A stretch of 64,000 nt of DNA from Macrothele yani (taxonomy: Eukaryota; Arthropoda; Arachnida; Araneae; Macrothelidae), in assembly GCA_039090855.1 (NCBI GenBank), contig CM076991.1:104916021-104980020 (forward strand). The letters run 5' to 3'. This document shows positions 54,878 through 64,000 of the stretch, piece by piece. The notes below the pieces were generated by a model. It ran no database searches, was not told the origin of the DNA, and was given only the letters and a program-made list of their open reading frames with translations. The translations under genes were made by a program, and so were the position numbers. Position 1 is the first letter of the stretch. Each line of letters opens with the position of its first letter.

Positions 54878-55020
54878 CAAAAATGACGGAGAAATTTATT
54901 TCGTTATAGATGTTACGCCAAAACCAAAGCTTCTGACTTGTTTCCAACTCTGTCGTGTGACATCAAATGCGACACCAACGTATCAGTCCGTGTAACATGA
55001 TAGTGACGTCACAAACGGAG

Positions 55021-57440
55021 GGAACTCATCTTTCTGACATCATGGGCATGTGTTTTCTAGACGGCCAATGTCCCAACCAATATAATTTCAAGAAATCTGG
55101 GAACGACATGTGATTTTAAGATTATAATGCGATTTGTAGCGTGATTTTTCGCAGCAATCTACTTTATTTCGATGCGTGCAACTATATTTTTCTATTTGTA
55201 CAGATACTGCATGTCACGCTACTGAAGAAATAGCGTCCTATAGTAGCAGCACTACTTCCGATCACTTATCAAAAGACATACAGACATCGTTCACTCTTTA
55301 CAAGATATCCATGCAAAATTTTTAAAACGATATCGGGAAAACCGAAATCATTAATTACTTTCCCTACTCACCTAAGATATCTACATATATGAATGCATGG
55401 TGTATTTGATTTTTTGATAACAGCTCGTTTTCAAACATAATGCAGTTGCTTACTGATATATATGACGCATATTCCAAAGACAGTGTGATCTTCGATGGAA
55501 CGCGCTAAAGTTTTATCTCGAAAAGTTTCCCAAAAAGTTTCTCGATGACTCCTAAGACACAGAATAGAATTTCGGCATTTCCAAACAACAAGTCCTATGT
55601 ATGTATGTATATATATATATACGCTGAGAGAGGCAAAGAAGAAATACAAATGGGCAGCACTTTCTTCATTGCTGTTGGATTCCCTCGCTGCATACGTATG
55701 TCGGAGTAAAACAACTACTTCCGCTTTATGAGTAGCGTTATTGCTTTGTCGCAGGCAATTCTAAGATGTCGCCCCAGCAATAGAACAACTTCCTCTCCAT
55801 ACATCAAAGCCCACCGGCCTGCCGACATTATTACAACACCCCCAGCGGAAGGTTGTTATTTGTCGAGCACACTCGGTGCCTAGTCCCTCCCCACAGCGCC
55901 CATCTCAACCCCTCCCCCCTTTCAAAGAATTCTGCAAAAGTTCAACACCAAGGATAGACGGAGGGACAGATGGATGGATAGCAAGAACACACGTCCTCAA
56001 GATTTTGTCGGCTAGAATGCGTGACCTGAATACAAATGCCTGTTTAGAGATTGACCCTCTTTCCTGAGTCCATGGCAACGCATGATGCAGAGAACGTAGG
56101 CTAGGAAGATCACATAGGTCGATGACAGACGGGGGGTGTATGGGATCCTATCGTACCCTGGGGGTGTTAGCGCGGATAAGCAAAAGGAGTTTTCTTTGCC
56201 CTGGAGGAAAGAAGATTAGAGGGAAAGTGATATATTCTAGAATTCTGAACAGCTTTGATGTAATGTGTTTCAGTAATGCCATTTCTTATTTATTGGAAAC
56301 CCCGTTAAATAAAGCAAACTTTTACCGATTTTCCTCTCGATTCCATTCGCGATATTGTTTCCAATGAATATTTCACGTCATAAACAGAGTCATGAATTAC
56401 GTCCTTAGCACCTCCCGTTTCTGTCACGGAAGCGCTTACACTTGTAATGACCCTTCAAGAACTTTGCTTATTTCCTGTCTTCACAGAGTAACACACACAC
56501 GCGCAAATACACACACACAAATTGTTTTGTTTCACCTGTGGGAATTCTCATTCAAAGTGCAGCGACTTTAAGAACATTTTCAAGGAGAACTAAGCCTCAA
56601 GAATAATTTAAAGAAAGGAAATTCAAATCCAACTCTTTGTTCTTTTAAGGCTGTCTTTCAATGAGTGTGACCGAAATTCTGTCCTATATCTGTAATGCAA
56701 ATTCTTTTGCACACATTTTCTCGAAAACTATTACCTTGTAGAGTTTGATATCTTGAGCACAAATAAAAACGACACATATGTAATACGTGTTGCAGTTACT
56801 TTTCCGAAAAATTTATTAGAATTGTTTTTAAAATTCAATTTATCTGACTCGAAAGTATTCCAATTTGGCGTTAGATGGCGCCAGAAGTTAGCTTGGCAGT
56901 GTTTCTGTGTGGAAGAAACAAAATCTCTCATTTCTGTCTGATTTTTTTAATTATCTAGGCCAAATAGAAATCAAATAATGGGCACTGAAATGAGATTGGA
57001 ATCTTGTCTTCTATAGATCATCTTAAATTCTACTGTACGTTCATTTTTTGAAGAGAAAATGTGTACATTACCAGAAAATACTTCAATTTGAGACAGAGAC
57101 TACACCTATCTACTAAGCTCCACCCCCAAACAATGTCATTGGTTAAAACGCAAAAGCGCGTGTTTTGTCTTTTCATTGTGGAGCCAACGAGAGACCGTTT
57201 CCATTCTGAATATGGTAAGATCTTCAGTCATTCGCTGACGCCAACTTCTGGGACAGTCCCTCAAGCGTAAAAAGGCACGCCCAAGAAGTGATATTTTGTG
57301 CCATCTATCGCAGAAGATGAAGCCTAACACTCATTCAAAGACAGTTTTAAGATAACGTAGTGAGAAAAAGAGGGAAAATGACTTAGCATAAAGATAATGC
57401 GGAATTCGAAAATTTAAGAAGTGTGTTTGACAGAGGAAAC
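55021..57440. other. Unassigned stretch of 2.4 kb with short microsatellites
   Basis: Contains (TATG/TA)n at about 55596-55622 and a CA-rich stretch at about 56488-56520. No gene, transposon or tandem array recognised. Confidence 0.45.
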
Positions 57441-59023
57441 TGCCCAGCAAAAACACAAGTGCTGGGAAACTGCTGGCCACCAGCTGGCAGTGATGGGTCA
57501 CTGCTGGCTGAAATCTGCCGCTCACGGCCCCCGGTAGTGGTCCGTTGGTGGCAGCGCTATCAGTTGGCGAGCCATTGTTGGCCCTGCAGCATCACCGTGA
57601 ATTGTGGGCTTCCAAGCAAGTGCCACTAGTGACCCGTTGCTGGCAACCAATGCAACCCCCAACAGCAGGTGGAAGCAACGGGATTGCGCATGCGCAGAAG
57701 CAACACTTTCTGTGTCTCTCATGGTACCAGTTAGTTGAAGACGACGCTATGGCCATCGTGTTATTTTAGTGGATGTTAAGAAAAAAATCCATATGTGGAG
57801 AGGCGAATTAATTTCCTAATGAAATTTACGTCGACGAAGATATCAGATTAAGCCGTGAAATACTAGATTACAGCCATGAAATACACCCACTCCATTCCCA
57901 TGAATAACAAATTCATGGAATGGAGTGGATGAATAACAAGAAAAAATTTGAAACCGGTTGAAACACATATCCTGGAAAACCATTAAAATAGCGTTTGTTC
58001 GGGAAAAAATAAAGAATTATACGCGTACGAAATTTATTAATTATTTGAAAGAAAAAAAAAGCAACGCTACGTGGTGTACTCATCCATGGGTTGAATACAC
58101 AAGACTGGGAGGAATTCGCTTCTAAAAATAACGAGAAGTAAAATAAAATATCTTTTACTCTTTAAAACAAATGTAGCTTCGAACAACGGAAAGGAAAGAC
58201 ACAACGTTAAAAATGTAACAGAATGTGACATGAACCCGGGTAAATATATATTTATTCAACAATCTCTTTTCAAGACGGCAAGGACAGTACAAAACTTTGG
58301 AAAGCGACTCTAAGTATGTACACGCCTTGAAAATGAGTGAAGTTCCCTAGAGGTTAAAAAATAAAAAATAAACTATCGTTACGTTGAAAAAATTAATTTA
58401 TAAATTATATGAAACTGACTTTTATGAAAAATACCTCGCAATATTGTAAAATGAAAGAGGGAAGCATTTGATTAACACATTAAGTATTGGTTCGAGTGTG
58501 GCAAATTAGTCATGTCGGAAGAGAGGTAGGTCAGCTATCACGCCAACGGTCCAGGTTCAAATCTTCTCAGATACAAACGGGTGTTTTTCCGATCTGTTGA
58601 GAAGATTTCCCCAACGCAGTGCGTTAATTCACAAGTTTCGTAAGGGTAGAAAAAATAATTGTAGCTTTGGGAAACTGCGGTTATAACCTTTGCTTTTTTT
58701 TCTTTTAATATTATGGCTACTACTGGGAAATTGGCGGACAAATTTCAGCAAGCCACCAGTTACGTCACGTGGTTGCCGGCTGCCACTAACGGCACACTAG
58801 CGGACCACATTAGACTAGCCATCATTTCTGGTACGTGCTTGCAGGGCCGCTGAAGGGCCACTTGTGGTAGCTACTACTTGTGATGGACCACTGATGGCCC
58901 TGTTGTGGCATATGACAACTGATGGGGTGCCAACTGTTGGCCAGCTGTTCGCCTGAACTGCTGGCCCTTCTGTTGGCTAGCAATGGCCCAGTGCTGGCCC
59001 AGCAAGACTGTTTTTGCTGAGTG
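57441..59023. mobile_element. Non-coding element with short inverted ends and subterminal motif clusters
   Basis: The left end cccagcaaaaaca at 57443 and the right end, inverted cactcagcaaaaaca at 59009-59023, match. Inside each end lies a 250-350 bp cluster rich in gctggc/gtggca-type motifs (57470-57720; 58740-59010). The middle is AT-rich and non-coding. The layout fits a non-autonomous DNA transposon. The target-site duplication was not identified. Confidence 0.6.
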
Positions 59024-59393
59024 ATTACATGGCAAAAATAGTAGACGAGTGAACTTATAATTGAAAGTCATAGTTGTTGCGAAGGATTTTTAAAAAATGG
59101 GTTCTTGAAAGCGTCCCGAATGGATGGGTGTAAATCTGCAATTGTTCCCACTCTGATGTGCGGCAGTGAAATCTGGATACTGAAGAAGAGACATACAAGT
59201 TGCTTGTGAACGAGAGAGTTGCGCTATTTAAGGGCAAGGGCGGATGGTCCCACACCAGGACATTTCGCTGTGGACCCTCGAGAAATGGCCCACTGTTTCT
59301 CGTTTCCTCTTTGTCTAGATTGTTTGAAAAGAACAAATCATTATTTTGGTTCTTATGAATAAGAAACGTTAACTTTTGAGATTTATTCACAGT
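59024..59393. other. Spacer
   Basis: No feature recognised. Confidence 0.35.
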
Positions 59394-60628
59394 CGAGGCA
59401 CATTATTGTGACCACCTCCTACTTTTGACGTCAACAGCGCTCAGCCAATGAAAGAATGCACGTGTCGCGAGCTGGCTTGGAGGGTATATAAAGTGTGCTG
59501 TAGTCACTCTGAAAATATATTATTCGTTGCTGTCATGGATAAAAGGAGCGATTTATCAGATTTGCAGAGAGGGATGATTATCAGCTTTCGGGACAAGGGT
59601 GGAAGTATTTCTGAAAACAGCGCAGTTTGTAAACTGTTCGCGTTCTGCTGTGGTTAAAGTGCATCGTGATTGGAGAAATAGCACCAGTGCGAATAAGCGA
59701 CGTGAAAACTGCGGAGCACCACGCGCCGTTGATGTGAGAGATGAACGTTGGCTTCGAGGGTGCGTGACGGCCGATCGATACGATAGAGTGGAAGAACTCA
59801 CTGACCTAATGAACCAGGGGGCTACCGGAAGTGTATCTAAAACGACAGTTCAGCGCATCCTGCTGGGTATGGGGCTCCGATGCTGACGAATGGTCACTGC
59901 AACTATGCTAACGAAGGTGCATCAACAGAAAAGGCTTACATTTGCACGGCAGTATCAGAATTGGACCTCCGCTGATTGGCAAAGCATTGCTCTTTCCGAT
60001 GAGTCATGTTTTCTGCTTCATCAAACGGATGGACGTTGGCGTATAAGGCGAGTAACATCGAAGAACAAACACTCTTCAACCATTGCTAGAAGGAGAGAAG
60101 CTGGTGGGAGCCGTATTATAGTCTGTGGAATGTCTTCGTGGCATTCTCTGGGTTCACTCATACCAGTGGAAGGCACTATGGACCGAATTCGTTCGGGGAA
60201 TACTATGGGCAGAATTCGTAGGAATTCATCCTTGTTGACCATGTACACCCATACATACTGATTGTCTTCCCTGGAGCGGATGGGATCTTCCAGAATGACA
60301 ATGCGACGTGTCACACAGCTAATGTCCGAGAGTGGTTGGAAGAGCACGACGAAGATTTTAAAGTACTTCCCTGGCCCCCTAATTCTTCAAACTTAAGCTC
60401 AATTGAGCATCTGTGGAACCACCTCGATCGTGTTGTTCGCTCTTTGGATGCTTCACCACGCACCCTCCAGCATCTGTGCACTGTAGTCAGCATGGCTCCA
60501 CATACCTGTGAACACCTTCCAGCATCTTATTGAGTCACTCCCAGCCCGTAGAGTTGCTGTGCGCGTTGCACACGGTAGTTACTCTGGATTGGATATTAGC
60601 TGGTGGACACAATAATGTTACTCGACCG
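59394..60628 (+). pseudogene. Tc1-like element L, both ends present
   Basis: The ends are inverted (cacattattgtgaccacc at left; at right ggtggacacaataatg). A TATATAAAG box at about 59490 lies upstream of the start ATG 59534: MDKRSDLSDLQRGMIISFRD. A frameshift near 59600 leads to FVNCSRSAVVKVHRDWRN (helix-turn-helix), RAVDVRDERWLRGCVTADRY and SKTTVQRILLGMGLRC, then a stop. From 59890: NWTSADWQSIALSDESCFLL (first Asp), RRREAGGSRIIVCGMSSW. Shifted again: IFQNDNATCHTANVREWLEE (second Asp) and SSNLSSIEHLWNHLDRVV (Glu). All three catalytic residues are present, but at least three frame changes break it. Confidence 0.9.
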
Positions 60629-61447
60629 TGTATTATCTGTACAAAACTTTATTTTCGTAAAATAATTAGCGTTGCATTCTATTTATATATACATGTTGGA
60701 GGTTTGCTCTAAAACGCCAACGAAAAATCATCTGTAATTCAGTAAGAAATTTTGACTCAAGCAGCTGTTATAAATAAACAGTCGATGACGTATAAACTGT
60801 CTGCCACATGGTTTCTCGTACAAAGAGCTATTACTCTCTCGTCAAATAATAAGAGACGACGATTAGATCTCAAGAAAATTTGTGAAATAGCAAGCAGCCA
60901 TTGTTATTGTTACTCAGTAGTACATAGCATCTTCCAAATCGGATTCTGACAGGCTTGTGCAATTGTTCTCATCGATCACTTACAGTGTGCTGGAATAACC
61001 AAAATAAAAACGACAGTAGGACTCCTATAATGAATAAAGCTTTTAACTAAGCTAGTAATGTTTTATAATGCTTCTGCTACTGAATTATATGCTTGTACTA
61101 AGCTTCAAATAGTGAATTCAAATGGTTGTGGTTACTAGTTAATTAAGATCATGAATAAAGTCTCCTGCTAGTAGTGTAGTAATAGTATTGAACAAACTTA
61201 TAACTGGTAGTAATGTTGTAGCAGTAATTAGGATGAATAAAGTCTTAACGCTGGTTGTTAATAATAATCCACTAATGACGTAAACCTAACAGCCAGACAG
61301 AGATCTGACAAAAACTATGAATTGAGAAAGACGTACTTACGACAAAGCTCTTTTATTATGTAACTCTTGATCATCCAACGCACACACACAACTCGTTTCA
61401 CAATAATGAAGAATCAAACTAATCACATAGAACGAAGCTCTCAATAC
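60629..61447. other. Spacer with repeated gaataaag motifs
   Basis: Several atgaataaag motifs and AT-rich sequence between 61020 and 61250 suggest a decayed local duplication. No gene seen. Confidence 0.35.
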
Positions 61448-61665
61448 AACAACAACAACAAACTCTCTCCTTCACAACAACAAACTCTCTCCTTCACAAC
61501 AACAAACTCTCTCCTTCACAACAACAAACTCTCTCCTTCACAACAACAAACTCTCTCCTTCACAACAACAAACTCTCTCCTTCACAACAACAAACTCTCT
61601 CCTTCACAACAACAAACTCTCTCCTTCACAACAACAACGCTCTCCGTACAACAACAACGCTCTCC
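61448..61665 (+). repeat. 22-bp minisatellite, eight copies
   Basis: Units caacaacaaactctctcctt plus two bases repeat exactly at 61463 + 22n (to 61617), followed by two 20-bp variants ending gctctcc. Stop-free frames over it arise from repetition. Confidence 0.96.
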
Positions 61666-62122
61666 CTAGATATCGTTGAACGCGCCTATATATACTGGGT
61701 ACCACCACGTCATGACTTACACTCATTGCCAGATCTCATTCAGCGGGTGAAATAACATCTCGTTCAGTAAGAAGATAATTTACATAGAAAAATAAAATAA
61801 CCAGAGATAGTAAAAATCAAAAGGAAAGTGAATATAGAGTATACGTTACACTCCTTATAACAAGGACTTCGGGACCGACAAAAATCCCCGTTAAATCCGG
61901 GCGCTTACTAAATCTGTTTTGGAGTGAAAAATCCTAACATGTAAAAACTTGTATATATGAAAATATGCATATACGTTTATATTACACTAGTGGTTTGGTG
62001 GAGTAAAATCCCCAATCTAGTAAGAAGTATTTTTCACTGTTTTCAAGAAACTGGTAATAAAATTGGGCCATGTTTTCATACTTTATGTATTCTGTTGACG
62101 GAATATAGAGAATCTGTAAATA
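61666..62122. other. Spacer
   Basis: No feature recognised. Confidence 0.35.
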
Positions 62123-63442
62123 CACTCACGGACAATGAAATTTGCGTACCAAGAAAGAAGCATCGGATCGAACTGAAATTTTATGGACGTAATGATATAG
62201 ATGAATGATACAGATATGGCAAAAACAGAGCTCCGGGACAATTGCAGAGGTATCTGTGGCACGCAGTCCGGTCATTTGCAATAGCGCGTCACACCGCTTC
62301 GTGCGGCGATACATGTTGCAATACGATCCGGCATGGAGGCCAAGAGACGCCTGATGTTTTCCTGCGGCACACTGGCCCGCACGTGTTGGACAGTGTACTC
62401 CAAATCCCTGATAGTGCGGCGCTGTGGCAGCCGGCATTTCAACTGGTCCACACACGTGTTCGATAGGGGCGGGCAGGGCAGTCCTTGAAAGTGTCTGAAC
62501 ATGACGTAGGCAGTCCTGTGTAACTCGAGCTGTGTGTAGGAGGGCATTATCCTGCTGGTATAGCGCGCCTGGAATCCCGGCCAGGAATGAGAGCACATAG
62601 GTACGTAGGATTTCATCCACATACCGCTGGCTCGTCAATGATCCACGTATCACTACTAGAGCTGATCGGCTATCGTAGGCAATGGCTCCTCAGACCATAA
62701 TGCCTGCAGTGGGGGAGGCGTGGCGCTCAATAGCGAGGTCCGGATTGTGCCGTTGACCTAAACGAAGCGGCACTCATCGCTAAACACCACACGTCGCCAG
62801 TCTGTGGCGTTCCACATCGCTCCGGCTTGAAACCACTGCATACGGAGCCGGCGATGTTCCATTGTTAATGTCAGTACATGTAAGGAGCGCTGGGATCGCA
62901 GATTCGCTTCCACGGGGCGTCGAAAAATGGTTCGTGGGCACACAGGAGCCGCTGCATCTGCCTGTATAGTGGACCAGGTCCCCGTGGGTTCAGTTCGTGC
63001 CTGGCGCACGATCCGTCAATCCTCTCTACCGGTGGTTATCCTGGTCCGTCCGGAGCACCTCCGCCGTGCGGCAGTGCCGTAAGGTGTCCACTACTCACGT
63101 GGCGGGCTATACGGCCCACCGACCACCCTGCGGTTTTCAGCCCTATGATTCGACCTTCCTCAAAGTCCGTAAATCGACGTTTCTGGTGTCTACCCGGGGT
63201 TCTTGTCACTCTGTATTCTTGCTTGCGTCGGCCGGTGCTTTTCCCTTTCATGGGGCATAGACTAAACGCTGCTTTATAAGGCTTCCGGTTCGTGCTTGCA
63301 GGGCCACCACAGGGTGTGCGGTCGTGCGCATTCGCACCAAACGTGGATCATTTGCATACCAGCACGCACTCTAGCTATCTGCAATGTTTCGCGGTTGTAA
63401 CATGTTTTCTTCTTGGTGCGCAAATTTCATTGTCCGTGAGTG
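62123..63442 (-). pseudogene. Tc1-like element M, full length
   Basis: TIR cactcacggacaatgaaatt at both ends; TA precedes the left end, the right flank reads GA; length 1320 bp. On the minus strand from 63251: MKGKSTGRRKQEYRVTRTPG, RFTDFEEGRIIGLKTAGWS, VGRIARHVSSG, then frame changes. From 63009: IFRRPVEANLRSQRSLHVLT, WRRVVFSDECRF (first Asp). From 62653: MIRGSLTSQRYVDEILRTYV, YQQDNALLHTARVTQDCL (second Asp) and APIEHVCGPVEM, where IEHVW reads IEHVC (Glu kept). Shifts and stops break it. Confidence 0.92.
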
Positions 63443-64000
63443 GATATTATCAACGAAACGCAGATCCAGGTTGTGTCCTGCTACTTCATGTTCAATCGCC
63501 TCAGCTGCAGCCTTGCATGCTGGCGCGTAAAGACTGTAACCAGAATATCTGCCAGTGCTGTCATCATCGATCGCTTTAATTCTTTATTTTCATTACGACC
63601 GATAAGTACATCCGTAGCTTCCGAGAAATCTATAAAGTACAATTTTCCCCAGTAAGTGGTAATAAATCCGAAATGTACCGGTGAATCTGTCTCTGAATTT
63701 TAAAGCACTACGGACCATTGCCTGGAATTTCCCTTTTTTGTGACCGAAAGGAAAGCCAATGACATCGCACTATTGTATTTCCGGATGTATTGGATAAAAT
63801 TAGTATTGTTCAGAAGTAAGTCCTTCAGCGTCGTATTTATCTGTAGTTATGGAAGAGAAATAAAGCTGTTATGACAACAGGAATTAAAATGACCATTATT
63901 TTCCTCATTTGCGAAATGCAAAGCGCCTCAGTGCGCACACTCAGCATTCATTTCACCCAAGCTGTGCTCATATATGGCAGTTTCGTCCAATAAAGCTTTT
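63443..64000. other. Terminal spacer
   Basis: No gene or repeat recognised up to the window end. Confidence 0.4.

Larger units (their letters stand above)
54179..55020 (+). repeat. Paired direct repeats A-B-B-A around tRNA-like units
   Basis: Segment A (tccgtgcaacatgatggtga, then cgtcacaaacgg) occurs at 54181-54212 and 54987-55018, in the same orientation. Segment B (about 165 bp, tgtagcgtgcctgcc...cgttata) occurs at 54323-54488 and 54743-54908, also direct. The A segments contain TGACGTCA palindromes. The arrangement could be a small element with direct terminal repeats or a nested duplication. Confidence 0.8.

Noticed and set aside
58500..58600. Possible tRNA (ggtccaggttcaaatc)
   Set aside because: Only a box B-like motif is present; no acceptor or D arm could be formed.

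Overview
The window looks like repeat-saturated intergenic DNA from an invertebrate nuclear genome, most likely an arthropod and possibly a spider or other arachnid. No host protein-coding gene, rRNA gene or functional tRNA gene could be recognised. Nearly everything that can be named is a decayed mobile element or a tandem array. The arthropod call rests on the mix of Tc1/mariner transposases, an RTE-clade retrotransposon and a tRNA-derived SINE. A nuclear copy of mitochondrial ND5 supports it: AGA/AGG must be read as Ser for good family agreement. That ND5 coding strand is C-rich, as in arachnids with reversed mitochondrial strand bias.

Layout. 1-9.4 kb: RTE reverse transcriptase fragment, a SINE with target-site duplication (TSD), four Tc1-like pieces (families A, B, C), a mariner fragment and a second copy of A. 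10.3-13.6 kb: a Tc1-like element (D) with complete ends, whose promoter and start-codon region is amplified into 17 tandem units. 14-15.2 kb: a Tc3-like element (E). 16.1-18.8 kb: a perfect hairpin, an unknown repeated ORF and a 3 x 458 bp higher-order repeat. 19.8-27.2 kb: Tc1-like elements B, C, F and G, a SINE and a Mutator-like (MULE) transposase fossil. 27.6-35.5 kb: a SINE, an IS630-like fragment, a Tc1 transposase (H) carrying a 61 x 54 bp in-frame expansion, an inserted Tc1 (I), the ND5 NUMT, and another piece of H carrying a 74 bp expansion. 37.4-40.1 kb: a foldback-like structure around 110 bp repeats. 40.8-43.7 kb: a 20-copy 115 bp satellite with a SINE in its last unit. 44.6-48.9 kb: mariner, Tc1 remnant and a tandem SINE cluster. 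50-53.6 kb: RTE interrupted by mariner, a mariner/Tc1 fusion ORF and a Tc1 fossil. 54-55 kb: a duplicated tRNA-like repeat. 57.4-59.0 kb: a non-coding element with terminal inverted repeats (TIRs). 59.4-63.4 kb: Tc1-like elements L and M.

How it fits together. The transposases are all broken by stops, frameshifts or lost catalytic residues; G is the best preserved. Several insertions can be ordered by TSDs: mariner into RTE, SINE into SINE, SINE into satellite, Tc1-I into Tc1-H, Tc1-B into Tc1-C. The most unusual theme is that Tc1-like elements have acquired large internal tandem arrays at three different functional segments: core promoter plus start codon, the linker between DNA-binding and catalytic domains, and just after the last catalytic residue. 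I found nothing that looks like an operon, CRISPR array, phage or cellular pathway.
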